From assembly GCA_049653745.1 (NCBI GenBank), contig JBASGW010000012.1, positions 1 through 16,075 on the forward strand: a stretch of DNA of 16,075 nucleotides. Reading direction: 5' to 3'. The translations under genes were made by a program, and so were the position numbers. This document shows positions 7,220 to 14,972 of this stretch, piece after piece. The DNA is from CANDYO01 sp049653745. Its GTDB lineage: Bacteria > Pseudomonadota > Alphaproteobacteria > Rickettsiales > CANDYO01. The notes beneath the pieces are model-generated. The model was not told the origin of the DNA. It saw only the letters and a list, made by a program, of their open reading frames with translations, and searched no databases. Within the stretch, counting starts at the first letter, position 1. Every line of letters begins with the position of its first letter.

Positions 7220-7987
7220 ATGAACATCAAAGATATCTTAAATTGCCCCGCAATGCCAATAGCAAGCCCAAGTTATCCTAAAGGTCCTTATAGATTTATA
7301 GATAGGGAATACTTCATTGTGGTTTATGAATCTGATCCACAAGCAATTCGCGATGCTGTGCCTGAGCCTTTAGAACCAGATGGAAGCAATACGGTTATGT
7401 ATGAGTTTATCTCAATGCCAGATAGTGCGGGCTTTGGAAATTATGCAGAAAGTGGTGTTGTTATACCTTGTATATATAAGGGAGAGAAAGTTAATTTTAC
7501 TGCTCAAATGTATTTAGATTGTGAACCACCTATTGCTGGGGGGAGAGAAGTGTGGGGTTTCCCTAAAAAGAATGCTAATCCACAACTCAAAATTATTCAT
7601 GATACTCTTACAGGAACATTAGAATATGCAGGGCAACAAGTGGCAATGGGAACCATGAGCTATAAACATCAAAATTTAATTGATGATAATCAACATACTC
7701 ATGCCCATAATGTTGCAGAAATGGTTAAAAAAATTTCTAAAACTCAAACTAATCTAAAATTAATACCAGGTGTTGATGGTTCTTTAGAAATTGCCCAATT
7801 AATTGCCTATAATATTATTGATATAAAGGTAAAAGGAGCTTGGAAGGGCCCTGCAAGGCTCCATTTAGTTCCGCATGTTAATGCTCCGGTAGCTGATTTC
7901 CCTGTGAAGAAAATATTAGAAGGATTGCATTTTATTGCCGATCTTACCTTGCCATATGGCAGAATATTACATAATTATTTAAAATAG
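7220..7987 (+). CDS. adc: Acetoacetate decarboxylase family protein
   Basis: It is predicted to decarboxylate acetoacetate to acetone and CO2 through a Schiff base. The 255-residue product follows the family pattern from the N-terminal PSYPKGPYRFIDREYF to the active-site motif REVWGFPKKNANP (109-121). K116 is the expected Schiff-base lysine, and the neighbouring K117 lowers its pKa in the clostridial enzyme. The acidic/arginine segment ahead of it (YLDCEPPIAGGRE, 98-110) is also conserved. The ribosome site is AAGGAAAG. The patatin gene starts 9 bp after its stop and bdhA comes next, so acetoacetate made by BdhA is the natural substrate. Some family members act on other beta-keto acids, so the substrate is inferred from context. 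Confidence 0.9.
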   Translation: MNIKDILNCPAMPIASPSYPKGPYRFIDREYFIVVYESDPQAIRDAVPEPLEPDGSNTVMYEFISMPDSAGFGNYAESGVVIPCIYKGEKVNFTAQMYLDCEPPIAGGREVWGFPKKNANPQLKIIHDTLTGTLEYAGQQVAMGTMSYKHQNLIDDNQHTHAHNVAEMVKKISKTQTNLKLIPGVDGSLEIAQLIAYNIIDIKVKGAWKGPARLHLVPHVNAPVADFPVKKILEGLHFIADLTLPYGRILHNYLK

Positions 7988-7996
7988 GCTAATGTT

Positions 7997-9031
7997 ATGA
8001 GTAAAATAACCAAAAATGTACACATGGCTTTGCAAGGAGGGGGCTCTCATGGAGCGTTCACTTGGGGAATTTTAGATAAAATTCTTGAAGATGGTAGGTT
8101 AAATATAGATGGCTTATGTGCAACAAGTGCTGGTTCAATGAATGCAGTTCTTTTTTCTTATGGTAGATTAAAGGGTGGTAATGAGGGTGCTCGAGAAATA
8201 TTACATAATTTTTGGCAAGATGTGAGTAAAGCGGGGCATCATCCAAATGAAATACCAACACCAATGGATAGCTTTATGCTATATTGGAATTTAAGTGTAT
8301 TTGATGCTATTAGCCATGCTGTTTCGCCATATCAATTTAATCCAACTAATTCTAATATATTAAGAGATATCTTATCAAGCCATGTTGATTTTGAAGAGTT
8401 AAGAAAAGGAAAGTCAACTAATTTATTCATTTCAGCTACCACAGTCCGCACAGGTAAAGTGAGAGTTTTTAATACTGCTGAAATATCTTTGGATGTGGTG
8501 ATGGCATCGGCATGCTTGCCTTATCTTTTTCAAGCAGTGAAAGTTGATGATGAATATTATTGGGATGGTGGCTATACAGGAAATCCAGCAATTTTTCCTT
8601 TATTTTACCATGGAGATACTAATGATGTGATAATAGTTCATATTAATCCGATGGTAAGAAGCAAGCTGCCAGTTAATTCAAATGAAATTATGAATCGTAT
8701 CAACGAAATAACTTTTAATTCATCTTTGTTGAGTGAATTTAGAGCAATAGCCTTTGTAAAGAAAATTATAAAAGAAGGTTGGATTAAAGATGAGTTTAAA
8801 CATAATTTAAGAAATATTTTTGTTCATTCAATTAGGGCTGACCAGGCTCTTCAAGATTTTAATGCCACCAGTAAGTTTGATACTCATTGGCATTTCTTAA
8901 CTAATTTAAGAGATTTAGGAAGAATTGAAGCTAAGATTTGGCTAGATGAAAATTTTAGTGCAATAGGTAATAAATCTACTGTTAATTTACGCAAAGATTT
9001 TTTAGATGAACATACAGATGGAATAATTTAA
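7997..9031 (+). CDS. Patatin-like serine hydrolase
   Basis: The product is a 344-residue cytoplasmic-looking hydrolase of the patatin family (lipid acyl hydrolases with a Ser-Asp dyad). The oxyanion-hole motif ALQGGGSHGAFTWG lies at 11-24. The nucleophile S44 sits in CATSAGSMNA (41-50), where alanine replaces the usual first glycine of GxSxG. The dyad aspartate is D190 in WDGGYTGNP (189-197). No signal peptide is seen. It is 9 bp after adc and 12 bp before bdhA, clearly one transcription unit. Patatin-like genes beside 3-hydroxybutyrate dehydrogenase recur in proteobacteria, as I recall. The substrate could therefore be polyhydroxybutyrate, hydroxybutyrate oligomers or membrane lipid; the sequence does not choose. 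An alternative role as a secreted phospholipase effector is possible but less favoured by the operon context. Confidence 0.9.
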   Translation: MSKITKNVHMALQGGGSHGAFTWGILDKILEDGRLNIDGLCATSAGSMNAVLFSYGRLKGGNEGAREILHNFWQDVSKAGHHPNEIPTPMDSFMLYWNLSVFDAISHAVSPYQFNPTNSNILRDILSSHVDFEELRKGKSTNLFISATTVRTGKVRVFNTAEISLDVVMASACLPYLFQAVKVDDEYYWDGGYTGNPAIFPLFYHGDTNDVIIVHINPMVRSKLPVNSNEIMNRINEITFNSSLLSEFRAIAFVKKIIKEGWIKDEFKHNLRNIFVHSIRADQALQDFNATSKFDTHWHFLTNLRDLGRIEAKIWLDENFSAIGNKSTVNLRKDFLDEHTDGII

Positions 9032-9043
9032 AGGAGAAGAAAT

Positions 9044-9823
9044 ATGTTAGAAGATAAAACTGCAATTGTTACTGGTTCAACTAGTGGTATAGGTTATGGA
9101 ATTGCAACCATGCTAGCAAAGTCTGGTTGCAATATTATGCTAAATGGTTTTGTAGATGATGCAACTTTAGCTAATATTAAAAAAGAAATATCCGCTTTTG
9201 GAGTTAAGGTTGGATATTCTTCTGCAGATATGAGAAATGCAGGGCAAATTGAAGAGATGGTTAAACAAACTGAAGCCGAACTTGGTTCGGTTGATATTCT
9301 GGTAAATAATGCGGGCATTCAAAGGGTGTTTGCAATTGATCAATTTCCTGATGATGCTTGGGATGATGTTATTTCTATAAACTTAAGTTCTAGCTTCCAC
9401 ACAATTAAACATGCGCTGCCTTTAATGCGCAAAAGAAACTGGGGAAGAATTATTAACATAGCTTCAGCTCATGGACTTGTGGCATCAGAACATAAGGCAG
9501 CTTATGTGGCGGCAAAACATGGTATTGTGGGCTTAACTAAAGTTGTTGCTCTTGAAACAGCGCAAGAAGACATAACTTGCAACGCAATCTGCCCTGGCTG
9601 GGTATTAACACCTCTAGTTGATAAGCAAATTAATGACAATGCTGCGGCTCAGAAAATTTCTTATGAGCAAGCAAAGCATAATTTATTAGCTGAAAAGCAA
9701 CCATCTTTAAAATTTGTAATGCCTGAGCATATCGGAGAAATGGTGCTGTTTTTATGTTCGGACGCAGCTTCACAAATTAAAGGTGTGGCATTGCCAATTG
9801 ATGGTGGCTGGGTGGCAAGATAA
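9044..9823 (+). CDS. bdhA: 3-hydroxybutyrate dehydrogenase
   Basis: It interconverts D-3-hydroxybutyrate and acetoacetate with NAD+/NADH. The product is a 259-residue classical short-chain dehydrogenase. The cofactor motif is TGSTSGIGYGIA (10-21), followed by NNAGIQ (88-93). The catalytic tetrad is N113, S141, Y154 and K158 (YVAAKHG). Substrate-pocket residues known from the Pseudomonas enzyme also appear to be present: Q93, H143 in SAHG, K151, and Q195 in LVDKQI. These favour 3-hydroxybutyrate over a generic SDR substrate. A strong AAGGAG site (9031-9036) overlaps the patatin stop codon, so the genes are tightly coupled. With adc this gives a route 3-hydroxybutyrate to acetoacetate to acetone. 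No CoA-transferase or thiolase is in the window. Confidence 0.95.
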   Translation: MLEDKTAIVTGSTSGIGYGIATMLAKSGCNIMLNGFVDDATLANIKKEISAFGVKVGYSSADMRNAGQIEEMVKQTEAELGSVDILVNNAGIQRVFAIDQFPDDAWDDVISINLSSSFHTIKHALPLMRKRNWGRIINIASAHGLVASEHKAAYVAAKHGIVGLTKVVALETAQEDITCNAICPGWVLTPLVDKQINDNAAAQKISYEQAKHNLLAEKQPSLKFVMPEHIGEMVLFLCSDAASQIKGVALPIDGGWVAR

Positions 9824-9853
9824 AAAGATCTGGTATCAAAAGGAGTAAAAATT

Positions 9854-10363
9854 ATGGTGGGACAGTCTGATATTAATTACACGGAAAAGAATTTAAAATA
9901 TCTAACCAAAAAATTATTTGAAGCTGCCCGTTTGGATATGAAAGCAGATTCTTTAACAAATAACAAACCAGATCAAGAAAATACAGCTTTAAATAATTTT
10001 TTAGAAAAATTATTACCAGGAGAATTAAACAGACAACCTAGGGATGATCTAAAAGGTAAATTAGAACCAGAATATAATCAATTAAAAAATGAATTAAAAG
10101 AAAGTAGAGTGTTTGGTGTTGGGAAAAATGCCTCTGAAAAAACAAAAACTATTGCTAATAATTGTTTAAAAATTATGTCATCATTTTTGAAGGGCATTTC
10201 AAAATTGGCTCTACAAACCGTTGCAGAAGATGCTCCTAAATTAACTGATAATAAAACTGCTATGAGAAATGCTTTAAAAAATAGTAGCCTTAATTTATCA
10301 GAAACAAAAATTAGTTTGAAGAGTAATAGTAATAATAGGAAATCTGCTTATCACGGGCTTTAA
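9854..10363 (+). CDS. Small orphan protein, 169 residues, unknown function
   Basis: I do not recognise a family. It begins 30 bp after bdhA with a strong AAGGAG (9840-9845) 8 nt before ATG, so it may be the last gene of the adc-patatin-bdhA unit. The product is basic and polar, rich in Lys, Asn and Leu, and probably mostly helical. It has amphipathic stretches near residues 12-32 and 45-56 and a moderately hydrophobic patch NNCLKIMSSFLKGISKLALQ (about 102-121). The tail is Ser/Asn/Lys-rich. No signal peptide, transmembrane helix or catalytic motif is evident. Such proteins are common among accessory genes of intracellular bacteria, but no role can be given. Confidence 0.75.
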   Translation: MVGQSDINYTEKNLKYLTKKLFEAARLDMKADSLTNNKPDQENTALNNFLEKLLPGELNRQPRDDLKGKLEPEYNQLKNELKESRVFGVGKNASEKTKTIANNCLKIMSSFLKGISKLALQTVAEDAPKLTDNKTAMRNALKNSSLNLSETKISLKSNSNNRKSAYHGL

Positions 10364-10377
10364 TAATAATTTATTTG

Positions 10378-10911
10378 CTATCCTACAACAATAAAAATAT
10401 TGGCTATAAGGTCGTGGATGCCTCTTTTATCTTCTCTAAAAATGATGCTGATAAAAGGGATTAATGCCATTGAGTAAAGCAAAATATTATCACCTATTAC
10501 TGTTTTATAAAGTATGGAGCTGCCTAATATAATAGCAGCTGCGCTTATAACTCTAACGCAGGACTGAAAGAAAGAAATCTTCCTTTTATTGAGGTTAATA
10601 ATTGCTGTGTTTAAGGTTATCATTCCTATGGTTCCTTGCCATTTAAGGGTAGGTAACCATGTTAAATAAATAAAAGAAAAAAATATCCAAACACCACATG
10701 CAATGCCAATTTCGGTGCCAGATATCATGGTCTCATCAAAAACTTCTATGTCTTTAAGTAATAATTTGGTGATATTAGTGTATTGTAAGAAGGAAAAAGT
10801 GGAGATGAATATAATAATTTTTAACAAATATAAGATAATGCAGTCAATTATAAATGCACAGCTTCTTTTCCAGGCGGGAGCGTAATTAAAAGAAAGTGAG
10901 TTGTTCAACAT
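10378..10911 (-). CDS. RDD family membrane protein
   Basis: A 177-residue inner-membrane protein of the RDD family. The defining residues are visible: R and D in APAWKRSCAFIIDCIIL (12-28), the TIGM signature after a tryptophan-rich loop (WLPTLKWQGTIGM), and the C-terminal FREDKRGIHDLIANIFIVV, which carries the second conserved aspartate. Three to four hydrophobic helices can be drawn (about 16-41, 69-87, 118-137, 141-158). Functions in this family are poorly defined; some members are linked to ion transport. It starts 43 bp after rimM on the same strand, so it may be the third gene of a glmU-rimM-RDD unit. It converges with the orphan gene ending at 10363, with only 14 bp between them. GGAG lies about 9 nt before ATG. 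Confidence 0.88.
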   Translation of the reverse strand: MLNNSLSFNYAPAWKRSCAFIIDCIILYLLKIIIFISTFSFLQYTNITKLLLKDIEVFDETMISGTEIGIACGVWIFFSFIYLTWLPTLKWQGTIGMITLNTAIINLNKRKISFFQSCVRVISAAAIILGSSILYKTVIGDNILLYSMALIPFISIIFREDKRGIHDLIANIFIVVG

Positions 10912-10954
10912 AATCTTACTCTCCAGACAATTATTTAAGTCTTAATGTCAAATA

Positions 10955-11479
10955 TTAACATTTTTTTACTTTATATTCAACTCCTGAATTAATAAAATCA
11001 AAAACTAAATAATTTTGTTTAACATTAATTTCGCTAATATAATTATTATCAAATGGTAGAAAAATAGTATCTTTTTGATCTAATATTTTCATTTCAATTA
11101 TATCATCGGCGCCAAAATTATGGATCTCTAATATATGCCCATGAATTTTATTTTCAGGGTCTCTTATTTCTACGCCTATTAAGTCGTTATTATAAAACTC
11201 ATCATCATCTAAGGCAGGGAGCATATCTTTTTTAATATATAATTCAGTTCCTGCTATACTTTCAACCAGATTGCGGGAAGTGTTTTGGTTAAAGCTAACT
11301 ATAAACATATTATTATTTTGACTATGCATTTTGAATTGATATTCATTTAAATCTTTATCAAAAAGACAAGGATATTTAAACACATCTTCGGCTATGGCAG
11401 CATAAGACATTAGCTTAGCTTGCCCTCTAATACCGTGCGCTTTGGTGATTTTAGCAATATAGATTAGATCTTTATTCAT
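10955..11479 (-). CDS. rimM: 16S rRNA processing protein RimM
   Basis: RimM binds ribosomal protein S19 and helps mature the head of the 30S subunit. The 174-residue product has the RimM N-terminal barrel, starting IYIAKITKAHGIRGQAKL with the family motif AHGIRG (14-19). A PRC-barrel domain follows from about residue 95, with DLIGVEIRD, GHILEIHNFGADDIIEM and LPFDNNYI. The length is usual. Its ATG lies inside the last codons of glmU (ATGAATAA, 8-nt overlap), so it is likely read by translational coupling. rimM usually sits in an rpsP-rimM-trmD-rplS operon; here it is attached to glmU, and neither trmD nor ribosomal protein genes are present nearby. Confidence 0.93.
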   Translation of the reverse strand: MNKDLIYIAKITKAHGIRGQAKLMSYAAIAEDVFKYPCLFDKDLNEYQFKMHSQNNNMFIVSFNQNTSRNLVESIAGTELYIKKDMLPALDDDEFYNNDLIGVEIRDPENKIHGHILEIHNFGADDIIEMKILDQKDTIFLPFDNNYISEINVKQNYLVFDFINSGVEYKVKKC

Positions 11480-12794
11480 TATTTTTTAATTCTCTTAAGG
11501 ATTTTGCTTTTCCAGCTAAATTAACTTGTTTGGCTCTGGCAAATACTAAATCTTCTGCTGCCACATTTTTAGTTACCACACTTCCAGCGGCAATAAAAGC
11601 TTTGTCATTTATTTGAATTGGAGCAATTAGTGAGCAATTTGAACCTATGGAAACATTATTGCCAATAATGGTTTTAGATTTTTTAGCAATGCCATCATAG
11701 TTGCAAGTGATGCTGCCAGCTCCAATATTAGTGTTATTGCCCATTTCACAATCGCCCACATAACTTAAATGACTAACTTTACTGCCTTCACCAATCTTGC
11801 TGTTTTTAATTTCAACAAAATTTCCGATGCGAGCATTAGCGGAGATTTTAGTAGAGGGTCGAATTCTAGCAAAAGGACCAATATTGCAATTATTTGCAAT
11901 ATTTACTCCCTCTAGATGGCTAAATGGATGGATATTAACATCATTACCAACAACAACATTCTTGCCAATATATACATTGGGATAAATAGTTACATCAATT
12001 CCTGAGTTAAAGTTATAAGCAATATAAGTGGTCTCAGGGTTAATAATGGTTACCCCATTATTCATTAAATTAGATTTAATTTTTTGTTGCATATAATTTT
12101 GTAAAATATTTAGTTCTTCTCTGGTATTAAATCCCATAACTTCATTTTCATCGGCTTCATGAATTTTGCAAACCAACTCTTGGTTAACAGCGTCTTTGAT
12201 AATGTCAGTAAGATAATATTCTTTTTTATTATTATTGTTTTTAACTGAGTTTACTAATTGATGCAGATGATTATTGCTAAGCGCATAAATTCCAGAGTTA
12301 CATAAATTTATTTGTTTTTCTTCATCATTGGCATCATTAAATTCTACTATTTCAAGAAGATCATCATTATAGGTTATTACCCTGCCGTAATGCTTAGGAT
12401 TTTCAGTATAAAAGGCAACTAAAACTAGATCTGCTTCTATATTTTGGATGTTTTTTAATGTTGAGGTGTTAACAAGGGGGGCATCACCATAAAGGATGAT
12501 GGTTTTTCCTTCCTGTTTTATATGAGGCAAAGCATATTTAACTGCATCTGCTGTTCCCAGTGGCTCTTCTTGAATAGCGTGAATTATTGAAGGAATTTGG
12601 CTAGATGCAAAATCCCTAACTTTTTCCATATCTGGTGCTGTAACTAAAATTATTTGATCAGGGCTTGCTTTAGCAGCAGATTCTAAGACATAACCTAATG
12701 CCTCTCTTTCTGCAATTAAATGCATTACTTTTGGAATGGAAGAATTGATTCTAGTGCTTTTTCCAGCTGCTAAAATAACAATATTTGTAGACAT
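11472..12794 (-). CDS. glmU: Bifunctional GlmU (GlcNAc-1-P uridyltransferase / GlcN-1-P acetyltransferase)
   Basis: It makes UDP-GlcNAc for peptidoglycan and lipid A: it acetylates glucosamine-1-phosphate and then transfers UMP. The 440 residues hold both domains. The N-terminal pyrophosphorylase has VILAAGKSTRINSSIPKVMH (6-25), YGDAPLV, NSGIYAL, YYLTDII and GFNTREEL. The C-terminal left-handed beta-helix (from about 245) has hexapeptide repeats, with FARIRPSTKI, the acetyltransferase histidine in SKVSHLSYVGD, and NIGAGSITCNYDG. The usual glycine in the signature (AAGKGTR) is serine here, a mild change. A GAGGG site (12803-12807) lies 8 nt before ATG. It is divergent from rmuC across 58 bp and overlaps rimM by 8 nt. 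It appears intact. Confidence 0.97.
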   Translation of the reverse strand: MSTNIVILAAGKSTRINSSIPKVMHLIAEREALGYVLESAAKASPDQIILVTAPDMEKVRDFASSQIPSIIHAIQEEPLGTADAVKYALPHIKQEGKTIILYGDAPLVNTSTLKNIQNIEADLVLVAFYTENPKHYGRVITYNDDLLEIVEFNDANDEEKQINLCNSGIYALSNNHLHQLVNSVKNNNNKKEYYLTDIIKDAVNQELVCKIHEADENEVMGFNTREELNILQNYMQQKIKSNLMNNGVTIINPETTYIAYNFNSGIDVTIYPNVYIGKNVVVGNDVNIHPFSHLEGVNIANNCNIGPFARIRPSTKISANARIGNFVEIKNSKIGEGSKVSHLSYVGDCEMGNNTNIGAGSITCNYDGIAKKSKTIIGNNVSIGSNCSLIAPIQINDKAFIAAGSVVTKNVAAEDLVFARAKQVNLAGKAKSLRELKNNE

Positions 12795-12813
12795 ATATTT
12801 TTCCCTCTATAAT
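12785..12813 (+). promoter_or_regulatory. Predicted rmuC promoter
   Basis: A perfect TATAAT (12808-12813) follows TTGTAG (12785-12790) with a 17-bp spacer. The -35 keeps only the TTG core and lies within the first codons of glmU on the other strand. The expected start of transcription, near 12820, falls inside the inverted repeat described separately. I could not fix a glmU promoter in the same gap. Confidence 0.5.
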
Positions 12814-12836
12814 ATTCTAGTTATATTAGAATATTA
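12810..12836. promoter_or_regulatory. 10-bp perfect inverted repeat in the glmU/rmuC divergent gap
   Basis: The arms TAATATTCTA (12810-12819) and TAGAATATTA (12827-12836) are exact reverse complements around GTTATAT, with centres 17 bp apart. The repeat overlaps the rmuC -10 and its predicted start, and lies just upstream of glmU on the other strand. That position is typical of an operator acting on both genes. A structural role in RNA is less likely, since it would fall at the very 5' end of either transcript. Confidence 0.5.
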
Positions 12837-12852
12837 AATTGTAAAAGAATTT

Positions 12853-14196
12853 ATGCAAGTTTATTTATTAGGTGCAGCCGGTTTATTGTTAATGCTATTT
12901 ATTACGATGAAGTATTATAATAGCAAATTACAGTCTGAAAATTATAAACTAACTTGTAAGTTAGATTTAATATATCAAGAATGCGAAAGATTGTTTGCTC
13001 AAAACAGCCAGATACGCCAAGAATCTAACCAAGCAATTGAAGATAAATATTTAGCTCAACAGAAAGAAGCTTTAGCTTTGCAAAAATGCGAAGCAATGAA
13101 AGAGCAGATAGAATCTTGGGAAAAACATAAACAACAATCAATTGAAAATGCTAAGGCAGCAATTTTTGATGTGGGGAACAAATTATCAAATCAATTAATA
13201 TCCGAAGCAAAAAGAGAGAATGATCAACATAAAGAAGAATCTCAAAAACATTTTAAAGCCACCACCGATAAATTATATCAAGATTTTTCTAAACTTACTG
13301 AAGTGATTAGCAACCTGAAAGAGCAGGTTAATATCTCACAAAACACAACAGATGTGGTTTATAAAGCATTGCTTGCTCCAAATACTGTTGGTAGTTTGGC
13401 TGAGTTAACTTTAGAAAATATTTTAAAATCGTCTAATCTGATTGCTAATGTTGATTATCAAATGCAATATTCAATTTTTGACCAGGATAATAACCGTCTT
13501 CGCCCTGATGCAGTTATATTTTTACCTGGAGATAATATCTTAGTTATTGATAGCAAGGCTTCAAAGTTTTTTCTTGAATTGGGCCAAGCAAAAAATGAAG
13601 TTGAAGCAGAAGAAATAAAAAAGAAATTAAAAACCACCATGCGTAACCATTTAAAGAGTTTGGCCAGCAAAGATTATCGTCAAGCCATTACTTCCCATTT
13701 GCAAAAGAAAAATATCAACCATATTTCAACCATAATGTTCTTGCCAACTGAAACTTCTTTAGAAAAATTGCAAGCAATTGATAGTCAACTAATTGCTGAT
13801 GCTTGGCAAAATAATATTTTTCCTGCAGGTCCAGTGGGTTTAGTTAATATTCTTTCTCATTCAAAGTTTCAAATTAGCGAAGAAAGCAAAAGCCAAAATT
13901 ATCATGCTATTATTAATGAGGTGAGCAGTTTGCTATATAATATAGCTAATTTAGCCGGGCATGCCAAAAAGTTAGGAAATAGCATTTATAATTCAATGAA
14001 TTATTTTGATAAATTTGCTGCCAGCTTTAATAGCAATTTAATCTCTAAATCAAAAAGAATTGAAACTTTGGGAGTGCATGTTAAAACCAATAAATTGATG
14101 CCAGAGAGAATTGATCGTTACCAGGTGATTATGGGGCAAAAGCTCACCATGATTGAGGGAGAAAAAGAAGAAAAAGATGAAGAGATAGTAGAATAA
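12853..14196 (+). CDS. rmuC: RmuC-family DNA recombination protein
   Basis: RmuC limits recombination at inverted repeats in E. coli; its fold contains a nuclease-like core, but the activity is not well defined. The 447-residue product has one N-terminal membrane anchor (about 3-21, YLLGAAGLLLMLFITMKYY). A long charged coiled coil (about 25-170) follows, then the RmuC domain with GSLAELTLENILKSS (180-194), RLRPDAVIFLPGDNILVIDS (216-235) and a lysine in DSKAS. Later come MFLPTE and PAGPVGLVNILSH. The C-terminus is strongly acidic (EGEKEEKDEEIVE). The ribosome site is weak (AAAAGAA). Length and domain order are normal for the family. It starts 58 bp from glmU, back to back, across a palindromic gap. 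Confidence 0.93.
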   Translation: MQVYLLGAAGLLLMLFITMKYYNSKLQSENYKLTCKLDLIYQECERLFAQNSQIRQESNQAIEDKYLAQQKEALALQKCEAMKEQIESWEKHKQQSIENAKAAIFDVGNKLSNQLISEAKRENDQHKEESQKHFKATTDKLYQDFSKLTEVISNLKEQVNISQNTTDVVYKALLAPNTVGSLAELTLENILKSSNLIANVDYQMQYSIFDQDNNRLRPDAVIFLPGDNILVIDSKASKFFLELGQAKNEVEAEEIKKKLKTTMRNHLKSLASKDYRQAITSHLQKKNINHISTIMFLPTETSLEKLQAIDSQLIADAWQNNIFPAGPVGLVNILSHSKFQISEESKSQNYHAIINEVSSLLYNIANLAGHAKKLGNSIYNSMNYFDKFAASFNSNLISKSKRIETLGVHVKTNKLMPERIDRYQVIMGQKLTMIEGEKEEKDEEIVE

Positions 14197-14261
14197 TTAA
14201 TTGTTAATTAAGATTTATTGTTTATTATTGAGTAATTATAAAAATTATAAGGAGAAAATAG

Positions 14262-14972
14262 ATGGTTGGAGAAAAAACTGATTTAGAAAAAGCATATGAA
14301 AAGCTGGGTGTAGAAAATAATGCTTCTGTAGATGATATAAAAGAAGCCTATCAACAAAAATTAGAAGGGCTTAGGCTAGGAAATGAAAAGCTTAGAGCTG
14401 ATTCTGAAAAGAAAAGGGCTGTAGCGCCTACTGAAATGATAGCTGCTGCTGCAAAGCAAAAGAAGGATTTAGAAGCTGCTTATAAAGTTATTAGTGAAGC
14501 GAGAGGAATAGATCAGAAGAAAGAGGTGAAACCAGTGGCTAGAAGCGCCTCTCCGCAGAGAAGTGCGGTGTCTTCAAATAGAGATACAACAGAAAAAGCT
14601 CCTTCTTTTGATAAGAATAAAGATTACTACGCAATGCTAGGCATAGATAAAAGTAATAAAGAAATAAATCAACAAGAGGTTGCCAGTAAACATAGTGTTG
14701 CTGCTGCTCAAGGAACATATTCGGTAAAAGAGCTTAATGAGTCTGCGGCAGTATTAATTAATCCTGAAGCAAAAGCAGCTTATGATGCCGCTAGAGCTCC
14801 GGCTCAAGAAAAAGCTACGCCTACAGTAGCTGTTAATCCTAGGTTTCCTCGCATTGCAGCTATGAGAAAAGGTCTTGCAGCTATTGGGACGGCAGTGCTG
14901 GGCGCAAAAAGCGGGCCTCCCTCCACTCCGTCTAAAGGTCAAAATGCAAATAAAGGTCCGGAGCTTCAATAA
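14262..14972 (+). CDS. Protein with two degenerate J-like domains
   Basis: The 236-residue product carries two segments resembling DnaJ J domains. The first (about 6-81) has LEKAYEKLGVENNASVDDIK, EAYQQKLEGL and a helix-IV-like DLEAAYKVISEARG. The second (about 119-177) has KDYYAMLGIDKSNKE and LNESAAVLINPEAKAAYD. Neither contains the HPD tripeptide needed to stimulate Hsp70 ATPase; the first reads RLG in about that place. A Ser/Arg-rich linker (about 91-110) separates them. The tail (180-236) is Ala/Pro/Gly-rich and basic, without Gly/Phe or zinc-finger domains. It is therefore not a DnaJ cochaperone in the usual sense. It may be a J-like scaffold, an Hsp70 competitor or a host-directed protein. 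A strong AAGGAG (14249-14254) lies 7 nt before ATG. It follows rmuC by 65 bp. Confidence 0.8.
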   Translation: MVGEKTDLEKAYEKLGVENNASVDDIKEAYQQKLEGLRLGNEKLRADSEKKRAVAPTEMIAAAAKQKKDLEAAYKVISEARGIDQKKEVKPVARSASPQRSAVSSNRDTTEKAPSFDKNKDYYAMLGIDKSNKEINQQEVASKHSVAAAQGTYSVKELNESAAVLINPEAKAAYDAARAPAQEKATPTVAVNPRFPRIAAMRKGLAAIGTAVLGAKSGPPSTPSKGQNANKGPELQ

